Part shown: positions 35,587 to 45,600 of the stretch, piece by piece
Position numbering within the stretch: the stretch's first letter is position 1
Layout: every line of letters begins with the position of its first letter
Assembly (NCBI RefSeq): GCF_007859855.1
Contig: NZ_SJPK01000005.1
Location: 382,045-446,044, forward strand
Reading direction: 5' to 3'
Length of the DNA: 64,000 nucleotides
Source of the DNA: Allorhodopirellula solitaria
GTDB taxonomy: Bacteria; Planctomycetota; Planctomycetia; Pirellulales; Pirellulaceae
Notes under the pieces: model-generated
What the model was told of the DNA's origin: nothing
Databases searched by the model: none
What the model saw: only the letters and a program-made list of their open reading frames with translations
Translations under genes and position numbers: made by a program

Positions 35587-37350
35587 TCATTGAATCTCTG
35601 CACGCTCGATCTCGCCGAGCAGCTTCAGGGATTCGCGGAAGCTGGAACCCCCGACTCTGTCTTCCCATGACATGCCGTCGATATTTCCCAATCGACGGCC
35701 GCGGCGGAACAGCCATAGCGAACCAAAAAAGCCGATCACGCCGACGATCAGTGATGGTACCATGGCATGCGGATGAAGGAGCTGCAAAAATCCCGCTGCG
35801 AGTCCGGCCGGTATCCAAAGCCACCACCACGCCAATCCGATCGGCGGACCGAATCGGAAGTACAGCGACCTTGCTGAACGCAAGCGGTGGCCGATAGCAG
35901 AAACGGGCTGCGAGTAGTCGATTTGCTTGATCCGCACGATGACTGCGATCGCCGCGATGACAAGCAAGATGCCATAAACGTGCATGATTAAGCCGGACGC
36001 AAAGCGAGCAATGGATTCGCCGCTGCCGGACCAGCCGTAAACGCCGAGCACGATCAACGCGACCCCGATGACGATTTGAACGATCTGCCAGCGAACCAAC
36101 GGTCGCATCGTTTGGCGAACCTGATTCATCAGATCGCGTCGGCCGAGCAGCATTCGAGCTGCGAGTTCTTGATCTTCCATACCGGACGGTTGCGAGTCCC
36201 GCGTTGACGCCGCAGATGATTGGTCGACCGTCACCGCCAGATCGATATCATCGCCTTGATGAATCGATTGCAGGTCTGATTTGATTTCACTTGCGGCTTG
36301 GTAGCGACGGTTCGGTTCCTTTTCCAACGTCCGCAGCACGACTTCGTCCAACCGCACGTCGATCGCGACTTTCTTAGACGGAACCTCAAAACGTCCGATC
36401 GGCAACTCACCGGTCAGCAATTCGTAGAACACCACGCCGAGCGAATAAATATCGGCGCGGTGGTCCACCGAGTGCGCGCCTTCGAACTGTTCGGGGGCCA
36501 TGTAGCGAGGTGTGCCCATCACTTGGTGCGTCGCCGTCAGGTTCGTCGCCGCATTGGAACCGCCCAGGATCCGCGACAACCCAAAGTCGACGATCTTCAC
36601 CGTGCCGTCGCGGGTCAGTAGAATGTTTTCCGGTTTGATGTCGCGATGGATGACGCCGTTTTCGTGCGCGTATTGCAACGCATCGCAAAGCTGCGGCACG
36701 ATCGCGAGAGCTTGCGGCGGTGACAATTCGCCGGCGGTCACGACGTCACGCAGCGTCGGTCCGTCGACGTATTCCATCAGAAAGAAATACGTTTCATCGA
36801 CGTGACCAAATTCAAAGACGGAGACGATGTTGGGGTGATTCAACTTGGCCAGAGTTCGGGCTTCGCGAGTAAAACGCAATGAAAACTTAGCGTCATGAGC
36901 AAACTCGCTCGGCAGCACTTTCAACGCGACGACGCGATCGAGGCCTTCTTGTTTCGCTTTGTAGACCGCCCCCATGCCGCCGGCACCCAGCAGTTCCATG
37001 ATTCTCAGTTCGGGGAACAGCTCCGCAACACGCTCGATCGACGCCGGTTCAAAAGGTCGCTGAGAACGGTCCGCTTCGGCGAAGACGTTTGCGATCAAGG
37101 TTTCGTGCTGTGGGAAGGACTCTGCATAATATTGTCCTGTCGGTGATTCGCCCCGTCGCTTTCGATAGTCGATGTCGAGCGCGATCAGTTCCGCCAGCAG
37201 GAATTCCTGGGGCCGACCGGTCAGGTCCTCCGGCAGCGAATCTTGAATCGAAGGACGCTCGCCGGTCTGCCAAGCCTTTTCAAATGCGGCACATTGATCG
37301 TCAATTCGTTCGAGAATCGCGATCGGCAGTGGTTCTTGGCGAATGTTCAT
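35587..37350 (-). CDS. Membrane-anchored Ser/Thr protein kinase (Pkn type)
   Basis: 587 residues. An N-terminal ~110 residues regulatory region precedes a Hanks-type kinase: P-loop GAGGMGAVYKA, VALKVLPS (Lys), HRDIKPENIL catalytic loop, DFGLS, GTPRYMAPEQFEG, DIYSLGVVFYELLTGELP. A C-terminal region (~430-570) has about four hydrophobic segments (IVQIVIGVALIVLGVYGW, GLIMHVYGILLVIAAIAVIV, WLWIPAGLAAGFLQLL, SLIVGVIGFFGSLWLF). Its start overlaps the ECF sigma gene by 50 nt, a sigma/kinase pairing common in planctomycetes. All catalytic residues look intact. Confidence 0.92.
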   Translation of the reverse strand: MNIRQEPLPIAILERIDDQCAAFEKAWQTGERPSIQDSLPEDLTGRPQEFLLAELIALDIDYRKRRGESPTGQYYAESFPQHETLIANVFAEADRSQRPFEPASIERVAELFPELRIMELLGAGGMGAVYKAKQEGLDRVVALKVLPSEFAHDAKFSLRFTREARTLAKLNHPNIVSVFEFGHVDETYFFLMEYVDGPTLRDVVTAGELSPPQALAIVPQLCDALQYAHENGVIHRDIKPENILLTRDGTVKIVDFGLSRILGGSNAATNLTATHQVMGTPRYMAPEQFEGAHSVDHRADIYSLGVVFYELLTGELPIGRFEVPSKKVAIDVRLDEVVLRTLEKEPNRRYQAASEIKSDLQSIHQGDDIDLAVTVDQSSAASTRDSQPSGMEDQELAARMLLGRRDLMNQVRQTMRPLVRWQIVQIVIGVALIVLGVYGWSGSGESIARFASGLIMHVYGILLVIAAIAVIVRIKQIDYSQPVSAIGHRLRSARSLYFRFGPPIGLAWWWLWIPAGLAAGFLQLLHPHAMVPSLIVGVIGFFGSLWLFRRGRRLGNIDGMSWEDRVGGSSFRESLKLLGEIERAEIQ

Positions 37351-37945
37351 TTTCTGGCATCATTTCTTGTTGGCATTTTTCGCGGATCAGATGCAACCGC
37401 CGCTCGATCGTCCGCTCCGAACAATCAAAACGCCGGGCCAATTCCGCGTTCGAGTAACCCTCTAACTTGGCACCCGCCAAATCACGCAGTGGCCCGACAC
37501 CCAATTTGGAAAAAAAGTTCTCGGCCGTCTCCTGCATCATGACGATCATCTCCGGCGAGGGGGCGTCACCGATGGCTTCGATCACGCGGACACCGTCGTC
37601 GCCGTGTGCATCAATGGATTGAACCCGAACCTGACCACCGCGGCGGATTCGACCATCGCGACGACGTTTGTCGACTATCTTTCGGGCCGCCATGCGGAGT
37701 AGCAAATGCCACAGATCATCGCGATCAGCCAGGTCCGGAAACCGCCCAGCTTCGGCGGCCTGATAGAAACTGTCGAACACGCTTAGCACGACGTCCTCTT
37801 CATCGGAAACCGCCCGGTTGCCGCCCCGCAGTCTCGCTCGCACCGAACGAACGAGCCGATCGAAGTAGTGGTTCCAGATCCGGTCCGCCGCCACGGAATC
37901 ACCCTGCTTGATCAGTTCGATCCAGTGACTGATAGATGGGGGCAT
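37301..37945 (-). CDS. ECF sigma factor (planctomycete ECF type)
   Basis: 214 residues. Region 2 is DRIWNHYFDRLVRSVRARL...SDEEDVVLSVFDSFYQAAEAGRF; region 4 is LRDLAGAKLEGYSNAELARRFDCSERTIERRLHLIREKC, a helix-turn-helix for the -35 element. It directs RNA polymerase to stress or envelope regulons. It is co-transcribed and overlapping with the downstream kinase, which may phosphorylate it or its partners, since no anti-sigma gene is present here; that is inference. Confidence 0.87.
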   Translation of the reverse strand: MPPSISHWIELIKQGDSVAADRIWNHYFDRLVRSVRARLRGGNRAVSDEEDVVLSVFDSFYQAAEAGRFPDLADRDDLWHLLLRMAARKIVDKRRRDGRIRRGGQVRVQSIDAHGDDGVRVIEAIGDAPSPEMIVMMQETAENFFSKLGVGPLRDLAGAKLEGYSNAELARRFDCSERTIERRLHLIREKCQQEMMPENEHSPRTTADRDSRTN

Positions 37946-38321
37946 TTGGCGAAGGGGTTTACAGGAAGAATGAATGACAGACCCAATTGTACCACCTGAT
38001 CTTGGATGGTTGGCGAGCTATCGACTAGTCAGAATGACCGTCGCCTTGTCGCTGATCCAGCACAACGTACTTCGCCGGATTTTGAAAGTCGTCGCGATCG
38101 TCGGCTTAGCGATGATGGCGACCCAGTGGTCGTCATCGGAGATCCGGCGTTTTTGATTACTGGGAAGCGGCGGCTCCGCGCTGAGTGGGCCGACACGCAT
38201 CCGGCTGAGATGAACAAGCCACAAATAGCAGCCAGAAGAAGCCAAAAACCGAGACTCTCGCAATCTCAGGAAATCACCTTAGCCAAAGGCCACCGAATTC
38301 CCCGGAGTGCCGTTCCCTGTC

Positions 38322-38397
38322 GATTGCCCACAAGTATCCCGAAAGGGATGATAGAAAATAGCCGTAAGTAAGCGCTGCGCCACCTACGGTTGTTCGC
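38322..38397 (+). repeat. Dispersed palindromic repeat, family R1 copy C (truncated)
   Basis: CCCACAAGTATCCCGAAAGG, then GAAAATAGCCGTAAGTAAGC and CGCCACCTACGG, matching the first half of copies B (12842) and the reverse of A (665-905). It breaks off at ~38397 where the gene debris begins. Confidence 0.65.
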
Positions 38398-38416
38398 AGC
38401 TCTGCCAAACTCGATT

Positions 38417-38594
38417 GTTCAAATGCCCGGCGCTCTCGTACTTCGCCCAACTCGAGTCCAAGCTAAAGCTGCAAAACATCCACGAATGGCAACTCTTCCG
38501 CGACTACAGAGTGTGTTCACCGACGGCCACCGACGAAGAACTGCAAACGCTCCTCGCCACCAAAACCGATCCCCCAGTGCGGACTCTGCCCTAG
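38417..38594 (+). pseudogene. C-terminal fragment of an unidentified protein
   Basis: From the R1 truncation point a frame reads FKCPALSYFAQLESKLKLQN, then EWQLFRDYRVCSPTATDEEL and QTLLATKTDPPVRTLP with a stop. Composition and the abrupt upstream replacement by repeat sequence suggest the 3' end of a gene whose 5' part was lost. I do not recognise the family; there is no start codon in a sensible position. Confidence 0.3.
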
Positions 38595-38645
38595 AAAACG
38601 CACCGCCTTCACCCATCCCGATCCTTTGCAACGGAGTGCATTGCA

Positions 38646-39128
38646 ATGAGCCACCCCTACGAACCCGATGTGCCACCGTATCCATTCGTGCCGCCGTTTA
38701 ATCTGCCCGGCAGTGAACTGCCATACGAGGCAGAGGACGAAGGCGACGAACCCTACGTGTTCCCACCGTTACCCGAACCCGAGCCTCCGGTCTGGCCCGA
38801 CGACTATCCGCCCGGCACGCCCGATCCCGGCCCACGGCCGCCGTGGTGGCCCGACGATCTCTTCTGGCCACCCGAGCCCGAACCACCGGTGATCATCGAG
38901 TCTCCGTTGCCACCGCACCTCTGGCCGCGGCTCCCACAGGACCATCCGTATCACTTGCCACCGGGACACTCGTATCCCGACAGCCTCCCGCCCGGTCACC
39001 CCGGTTCAGCCTATCCTAGCATGCCCGACTACCCCGTCGTGCATCCCGGCAGTTGGGGCGAGGATTGGTACAAGTACCCCGGCATCCTCGACAACTGGCC
39101 ACCAAGCTACGAAGACGACGAAGAGTAG
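38646..39128 (+). CDS. Proline-rich acidic protein
   Basis: 160 residues, with GGAG ~10 nt before the ATG. It is rich in Pro, Asp/Glu, Trp and Tyr: PYEPDVPPYPFVPPF, PLPEPEPPVWPDDYPPGTPD, PPWWPDDLFWPPEPEPPV, HLPPGHSYPDSLPPGHPG, ending SYEDDEE. There is no signal peptide, Cys or TM helix, so it is probably disordered and acidic. Codon use is consistent with real coding, and a strong terminator follows. It could be a scaffold or spore-coat-like surface protein, but no function can be assigned. Confidence 0.65.
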   Translation: MSHPYEPDVPPYPFVPPFNLPGSELPYEAEDEGDEPYVFPPLPEPEPPVWPDDYPPGTPDPGPRPPWWPDDLFWPPEPEPPVIIESPLPPHLWPRLPQDHPYHLPPGHSYPDSLPPGHPGSAYPSMPDYPVVHPGSWGEDWYKYPGILDNWPPSYEDDEE

Positions 39129-39155
39129 TCGTCAACAAAACGGACTTCCCGCCAC

Positions 39156-39188
39156 GGCTGCATTGGACAATCCAATGCAGCCATTTTT
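39156..39188 (+). terminator. Rho-independent terminator
   Basis: Perfect 11-bp stem GGCTGCATTGG / CCAATGCAGCC with a 5-nt loop, followed by ATTTTT, 28 bp after the proline-rich gene stop. This is the clearest intrinsic terminator in the window. Confidence 0.85.
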
Positions 39189-39534
39189 CGTTTCACAGTT
39201 TGTCGATAGCAAATTGGCTGTTCCGCATTTGATACCCATGAGAATGATTGGAGCTCGTTGACGCTTATCAGAAATAACCTCAGGGTCAAAACATTGGACT
39301 ACGGTTTTGTTCCCTCACTTGACCCCAGGTTGGAACACTCGGTTATGTAGATCGGCGGTTGTTTCTGAAGAAAAACAGCAAGGCAAGCTCGTTAACAACT
39401 TGCCCGTGCCTGATCCTCTCGCTAGTTTCGGAAAACCGCTTCGCTAAGAGCACGTGGATTCCACGTCGGTGTTCGCAGTGACTCGCGATCATTGTTCGGT
39501 ACCCCCAACTAGCCATTGACGGCGCTTGATTTTG

Positions 39535-39834
39535 ATGTCTGCACCACTTCTTACGATTCGGAATCACCACGCAGCCGGTTGCGGTGACCCACCGATTATC
39601 GACGGAACTGGCCGCGGTCAATATGTCGGTTACTTTGAGAACCAGTTTGGCGAACAGTGGATTTTCACTCGTAATCGTAGGACAGGCACCGCGACACTCC
39701 GCGGGGGTGACATGGGTTGGAATACGGCCGTTGACGTGACCGACGGTACCGTCGAGCAACTGGTTCTTGGCGAGAGCGAATCTCTGTGGCTGCAGTCCTG
39801 CCTTGACTCGAGCCGCCCCAAGGCCAGAACTTAA
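39535..39834 (+). CDS. Small hypothetical protein, possibly 5'-truncated
   Basis: About 99 residues. The core YVGYFENQFGEQWIFTRNRR then TGTATLRGGDMGWNTAVDVT and LVLGESESLWLQSCLDSS resembles short planctomycete proteins of unknown function that share FENxFGEQ and W-L-x-(A/S)-C patterns. The first ~25 residues look random, so the start may be wrong or the gene truncated. No motif gives a function. Confidence 0.4.
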   Translation: MSAPLLTIRNHHAAGCGDPPIIDGTGRGQYVGYFENQFGEQWIFTRNRRTGTATLRGGDMGWNTAVDVTDGTVEQLVLGESESLWLQSCLDSSRPKART

Positions 39835-39891
39835 TCATTCCCCACAGAGGTTGCTAAAGCAAAGTCTGCATTGCCGCAACGTCTCAACAGG

Positions 39892-40084
39892 CTAATTCAG
39901 CAGCTGATCGAACTGCTCTCTAACACCATCAGGGTTGTTGAGATTAATCTGCCCCACAACTTTTCCCTCTTTGTCGATTAGCAATGTGGTGGGGAAGGCG
40001 GTGATTCCATAGTCGGCGATCACACGACCGTTGGCCGTGCCGCCCGAGTCCTCCATCGCACCCAAGCTCGTCCAGCGTTGCCTT
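39892..40084 (-). pseudogene. Thioredoxin/TlpA-like C-terminal fragment
   Basis: The minus frame reads ADYGITAFPTTLLIDKEGKV, then VGQINLNNPDGVREQFDQLLN and a stop: the cis-Pro strand (FPTT) and last helices of a thioredoxin fold. The active-site C-x-x-C half is absent because the sequence is joined directly to the end of the DUF1501 gene. A deletion has fused the two. Confidence 0.65.
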
Positions 40085-41285
40085 ACACGTCGAAGAGCAT
40101 CAATGACGACGCAGATTCTGGGGTTTGCAATCCCTGCTTACATCCCAACCAGTCTCGCTCGACTTCCTGGTAGACGTTGCGGAAGTCGGTGGTCATCCGT
40201 AAGTCACCGTCGACGAGGTCGGTCAACTTTGGCGTTGGTCCGATCAGCCCGGATCGGACTTGGCTGCCGGCGAGGAAGACGGGGCCGGCTGTTCCGTGGT
40301 CGGTGCCTTCGGAATTGTTCTCGGCGACTCGCCGTCCGAATTCGCTGAATCCCATCACGCAGACTCGATCGGACAGGCCCGATGCTTCGACGTCGTCGAG
40401 AAATGCTTTGGTGGCATCGGAAAACTCGCGTAGCAATCGCGAGTGCGACGGTAACTGGGCCGCGTGGGTGTCGTAGCCATCTTGGATCGCGTAATAGATC
40501 GGCGTTTGAAAACCGCTTTTGACCATGGTCGAAATGGTTTGCATACGCTGCCCGAGTTTTGTGGACGGGTACTTGGCACTTGCATCCGTTTCTTTCTCGA
40601 TGTTGCGTTCGAGAACATTCGCGGTCGCGGTTGCATTTTGCATCGTCTGTTCGACGAATCGGGTCAGGGAAGTGGCTGCACCCGAGTGAGCCGACGGCTC
40701 ACTTTGCGGGACGCGGAGACGCAAATCCGTCACGTCGGAGAGCGTGACGGCGGTCGAGCGGCGACTCTGAATGGCCAGCGGTTGGGGTTCGTCTCCAACC
40801 AGAATCATATCGGGGGCATCTGCTTGATTGCGGGCGGCGTCCATCGTTCTGCCAAGCCACCCATGAGATCGCAGCACGTCTTCGCCACCAACTCGAGCGG
40901 AGTGCCAAATCGCCATGCTGGTGTCGTGCGAACGACTCGGGTTGGGATAGCCAACGCCTTGGACGATTCCAAGCTTTCCTTGTTCAAGCAGGTCTGCCGC
41001 AGAACGCATCGACGGATGGAACCCAATCGAGTCGTCAATCTTCAACAGCCGATCCGTTGGCAATCGCAGTTTCTTGCGGTGCTTTGCGTAACCTTCATCG
41101 GCGTAGGGAACGATCGTGTTGATTCCGTCATTGCCTCCGCTCATCTGGATCACGACCAAGATCTTGCCGTCATGGTCCGTCAGAGCCCGGTCGTCTGCCA
41201 CGACTGCCCGGCTCACCAATGACGGCAATGTTCCCAACAAGACGGCGGAGCTCTGGCCAAGAAAGCGTCTTCGATTTGTCTTCAT
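40083..41285 (-). CDS. DUF1501 family Tat-exported protein
   Basis: 400 residues. Tat signal TNRRRFLGQSSAVLLGTLPS, then LVVIQMSGGNDGINTIVPYADEGY, HPSMRSAADLLEQGKLGIVQGVGYPNPSRSHDTSMAIWHSA and CVMGFSEFGRRVAENNSEGTDHGTAGPVFL, all typical of DUF1501 (sulfatase/alkaline-phosphatase-like fold). Function is unknown; the family pairs with DUF1800 in planctomycetes. It lies 29 bp after the DUF1800 gene. The C-terminal end DVxDV looks normal although the downstream neighbour is deleted. Confidence 0.92.
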   Translation of the reverse strand: MKTNRRRFLGQSSAVLLGTLPSLVSRAVVADDRALTDHDGKILVVIQMSGGNDGINTIVPYADEGYAKHRKKLRLPTDRLLKIDDSIGFHPSMRSAADLLEQGKLGIVQGVGYPNPSRSHDTSMAIWHSARVGGEDVLRSHGWLGRTMDAARNQADAPDMILVGDEPQPLAIQSRRSTAVTLSDVTDLRLRVPQSEPSAHSGAATSLTRFVEQTMQNATATANVLERNIEKETDASAKYPSTKLGQRMQTISTMVKSGFQTPIYYAIQDGYDTHAAQLPSHSRLLREFSDATKAFLDDVEASGLSDRVCVMGFSEFGRRVAENNSEGTDHGTAGPVFLAGSQVRSGLIGPTPKLTDLVDGDLRMTTDFRNVYQEVERDWLGCKQGLQTPESASSLMLFDV

Positions 41286-41314
41286 CGTTTGTTCCCATGT
41301 TTTCGTGGATTCAG

Positions 41315-42670
41315 CTAACCAAGTTGCGACGCCGGTCGCCGCAGGTTCGCTTCCGTGTCGCCACTTTCATTTTCATGCCCCAACAGCAACTCGCTTACAA
41401 ACTTGGCTCGCGACTTCGGTGTCAAGAAACCGTGCTTCGTCGCCAACGCCTCGATGTCCGGTGGACTGCTCGGGCGATGCAACTCGCCCTGACAGAGTGC
41501 TGAGACGTAGTTCGCACGGCCGATCATTGTTCGGGTCGTTAGCCACGACCGACCGCCGGGCCAGCCAAACACATTGGGCGGATAGAACAAGTCTTGGCCG
41601 AGTTTGGACGCCCACTCCGCCAGCAACAAAGTACTCGGCGGCGGATCCAGCATTTCCAACGCTCGCAGCGGACCGATCATGAACTGAATCGGATCGAGCA
41701 CACGGTTGCCGATGTTGTCGTCGGCGAAGAACGCTTCACTACGGAGGATGGTTTCAGCGGCCCAGCCAATGTCCAGGTCATGCCTGCGCAAACCGCTGGC
41801 GAGTTCGTCGATCGCATCATCCGTGATGACATCTTCGCCAAAAAAGACTTCGCACAAACGCATCGCGATTCGATGAGCAAGCGGTTCCTGTTTCAGCAGA
41901 ATGGTCAGCACATCATCGCCATCGAAATCGCCTTGCTCACCAAGTATTTGCTTCGTCCCGCCATCGTGGTACGACGCCACCTGCTCAAAAACACCGTCGC
42001 GGACCGTCCATCCCGTCAAAGCACGAGCGACTTCCTTCACATCCGTTTCGCTGTAATGACCGACGCCCAGCGTGAACAATTCCATCAACTCACGAGCAAG
42101 GTTCTCGTTCGGCTTGCCCTTTCGATTGGCCTTCGCATCCAGCCAGACCATCATGGCTGCGTCTTTGATGACCGCTCGCAAGAGGTCGCCAAACTTGCCC
42201 ATCGCGTGTTTGCGCAACGAGTCGTTCTGACGTTTCATGATCGCGACATTGGCGACCTTCAGGTTGCTGGTGGCGAAGTGGTTGTGCCACATCAGCGTCA
42301 TCCGTTCGGTCAGCGGATCACCTGAATACAGCATCCGGTAAAACCACCAAGCTTTCAACCGATTAATGTCACCGGAACTGACCGCTGCGTCACCAATCAG
42401 TTGCTGAAGTGATTCAAAATCCGTAGCGGAAGTCGTCAAGACTTTCGGCTCTGCATTTGAATCATCAACGTCGAAACTCTTGACGAGTTCCGCTACGCCC
42501 AGCATGCGGTCAATGGCAGCGTCCGGCCCCTCTTTCACGTCCCGTTGCAATTGCCCCCAGTCGGCACCGAACCCGGCACGCCGATGCAAATGGTGAACGC
42601 AACGCAAATCCCAAGGACGAGACTCGGTCGGGACATACCGCTTCCACGCTGCTTGGCTTGCGACAGTCAC
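41315..42670 (-). CDS. DUF1800 family protein
   Basis: 451 residues from a GTG overlapping the M56 stop (GTGA). Motifs: HHLHRRAGFGADWGQLQ, WWFYRMLYSGDPLTERMTLMWHNHFATSN, NENLARELMELFTLGVGHYSETDVKEVARALTGWTV, LFYPPNVFGWPGGRSWLTTRTMIGRAN. DUF1800 proteins accompany DUF1501 and may help its export or maturation; the biochemical role is not established. Overlap with the M56 gene places both in the BlaI-controlled operon. Confidence 0.92.
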   Translation of the reverse strand: MTVASQAAWKRYVPTESRPWDLRCVHHLHRRAGFGADWGQLQRDVKEGPDAAIDRMLGVAELVKSFDVDDSNAEPKVLTTSATDFESLQQLIGDAAVSSGDINRLKAWWFYRMLYSGDPLTERMTLMWHNHFATSNLKVANVAIMKRQNDSLRKHAMGKFGDLLRAVIKDAAMMVWLDAKANRKGKPNENLARELMELFTLGVGHYSETDVKEVARALTGWTVRDGVFEQVASYHDGGTKQILGEQGDFDGDDVLTILLKQEPLAHRIAMRLCEVFFGEDVITDDAIDELASGLRRHDLDIGWAAETILRSEAFFADDNIGNRVLDPIQFMIGPLRALEMLDPPPSTLLLAEWASKLGQDLFYPPNVFGWPGGRSWLTTRTMIGRANYVSALCQGELHRPSSPPDIEALATKHGFLTPKSRAKFVSELLLGHENESGDTEANLRRPASQLG

Positions 42671-45600
42671 GGTTGCAATTCCTTCTCGCCAAGTTCACCT
42701 GACAATTCATCGGGTTCAAAACGATACTTGTCTTTTTGTCGAAACGCTCCAAGCTCGGAATTCGCGTCGGCTTCAGCGCGAACATCGCTTTGCACAATCA
42801 TCTCCATCCGTTGAGCATCGGTGCGAGCAAACAGCGAGAAGGCTTCGCCGGCGGGTACGTTGTCGACTTGGAATCGGCCCTCATCATCGATCGTTGCCTC
42901 CCATAGTCCGGTTCGCAAACGAATTTTGCGATGGCTCATGTTGACGTAGCCCCGCGTGATCGGATCGCCATCCAAATTGAAGAGTGATCCAGAAACCGAA
43001 CCGGTTGGATTCAAGGTGACGTTGACGGTGTCGGTTTCGTCGCCATTGACGTTCACGACGGCACCGAGAGAACGCTCGGGATGTAGAAACAGCAACGTCC
43101 GCACGCTATCGGGCAGCAAGCCCGTGACCGAAAACCGATTGGTTTCTAACGGCTCATCGGTCATGGAGACAGGTGAAGGGCCGAGGCCTATGACCGTGAC
43201 TCCCGAAACAGGCTTGCCTTGCGGATCAAAGAGTTCTCCTTGCACAGTGCGACTTCGTCGAAGTAACAACTTGACCTCCTTGCCGGCATCGTCTCGGTTT
43301 GGATTGAGAAGCATGACGGCTTGGACTTGTGAGAGTCCCATGATGCCGCGACTTTGTCCTCCACCCGCCGTGGGCAGGTAGTTGAACTGCCCCATTGCGT
43401 CCGGCCTTGCCTCAAGATCACCATCGGGAAAGATCTCTCGCAAATCCTTCTCCTTCAGTAGCACGGTCGCGTACTCTTCACCGCTGACCTCGGCACTGAT
43501 CGCACCACGGCCATCGAGGACAGCAATCTCGAAGCGACCGTCCGCTTCGGTCTGCACTTTGGAAAGCGGGTTGGCGACACGTTCAACGCCAAGCAGCTCG
43601 ATCGCGTCGTTCGGAAACAGCGGGTTGTAGATGATCTCGGCTCGAACGCCTTCGCCGCTAACTTCATCCACAACACGGCCTCGAAGTCGAATGCCTGTCG
43701 TTAGTGTCAGCTCCACGTCGAGTGGTTCACTGCCGGTCGTATCGGGAACGTTCAGCTCTGATCGAAAATGGGTGGCATTTTTGGGTGACAACTGCAGCTT
43801 GTACTGTGTCGCTTTGGGTACGTGTCGAATGACGAACTTACCTTCCGCGTCTGTTACAGCGGGCTTCGCGCGAGAAGTCCACGATGTTGGTTCAATGATG
43901 CTCACATCGGGTATCGGCTGACCAGTGGTTCGATCGACGACCGTGCCGCGAACGATTCGTCCGGGAACAGCGACATGCGTGAACTCAGTGAAGTAGCTGC
44001 TTTCGCTGAGTCCAGTGCGAACGGCGATCACGCCGTCTGCGCTGTCGCTCGGTTTCTCTCGCGTGACGATGGAAAGTCGAGTTGCCGCCAAGCCGTCGCC
44101 TAGTGCCTGCAATCGCACGCGACGCTCGCTTCCCAAGCCGGAGAGTTGGAACTTTCCATCGTTATCGGTGACGACGGATTTTGTTAGCGGACTTCCGCCC
44201 GACCAGCTCGGCCAGTTGGTGTAGACGCCTGAACTGAGTGGTGCGTTCGCGATGAGGTCTGCTGATTCGGGCAACGCGTCAGGGGCAAAAACCGAGACGA
44301 CATCGAGTCGGACGTCGGCGGCCGGAGTTCCATCGAGTGTGACGATGCGACCGCGAATCGGCGTATCTTTGGCCAACTGCAAAGTGACATCGTCCGCGAG
44401 CTTTCCCGGTGTGACATTGGCCCATGCAAAGCCCAGACCTTCTGCCGTCGCGGCAATTCGGAAGGTCAGTGTTTCAGACTTCACCTCACTAGTGATTGAC
44501 TTCGGTAAAGAGATCTGAAATCGACCGTCTGCTGTCGACTTGCCGACCTGAGTCCAGGTGACACTCGTCCGGGTCTGGGACCAGCCGCCAGATCGGGCTG
44601 GCCCACCGAACCAAAGCGTTGCCTCGATTGGCTTGCCGTTGGGATCGAGGACTTGGCCGCTGACAGAATCGGAATTCGTTTGGATTTGAACTGGCGTTGG
44701 CCACGTCTTCGGATCGGCACTGAGATCAATCGTGCCCAAATTGATCGTCGATCCCGGCGGTGCGGAATGATTGTCGAGCAACAATGGCTCGCCCGGAAAA
44801 TCTCGGAGCAACAACGAACAACGCTCACTCGGCGGAACGGACCATTCAAACTGTCCGTCTTCAGCCAGGTTGAGAACGCCGTTCAGAGCGAATGGCAGGT
44901 TCTTGTTGACTTTGATTTGGGAGCCATCTTCGGTTGGGAACATCGCTCGGATCGTTCCGGCATCGCCAACACCCGCTTGCAGATACGCTTCGTCCAAATC
45001 CGATGGCTTCTGACTGATCAGTTTGCCGACGATCTTTGCGTTCGCTTTCAACGTGACCGTGAGGATGGATTGGGTGTCATCGACTTGGTTGAGCCACACA
45101 ACGGCTCCGGAATTGTTTGGCTTGTCGGAGATGACCAGCGGTCGATCGCGTTCTTTTTCATTGCCCAGCAAGACGGTCACGGTGGACGATGAAGACGGGC
45201 GGTCGTCCCAGTAGCGTTTGCCCCGTCCCGAAAGTGTCATTCGTTTGCTGATATGGCGTCCGGCGACGCGGAAGCCCGACGCGGGTGTGCCGTCTGGATT
45301 CACCACGTTCACCATCAGTTTCCTGACCGGTTTCAGTGAAATGTTGGCTTTCGCGGAGTCAGCTTGATTGTCGATATCAATCTCCACCACGCCGTTTCCC
45401 GGCATGATGTTGTGATACACCATTCGTTCTCCTGGCTTGACGTTGCCGACCGTGTTCATGCGGGTGCCGGGAACGGTTTCGAGTTCAAAATGATCGTCGT
45501 TTTCTGCGATCGCTCGCAGAACGCCTTTTCCGCGAAGCGCAGGAACGCGAAACGATCCGTCAGCGTCGGTCGCAAACATCTCTTCATATCCCATCGAGGT

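Larger units (their letters stand above)
37946..38645. other. Intergenic region with repeat and gene debris
   Basis: 700 bp. It contains a truncated family R1 repeat at 38322-38397 and a short gene tail at 38417-38594, listed separately. The part 37946-38320 includes the sigma-factor promoter region and otherwise shows nothing recognisable. Confidence 0.3.

Noticed and set aside
41594..42325. 243-codon + strand frame
   Set aside because: Antisense to DUF1800, which has clear family motifs on the other strand.
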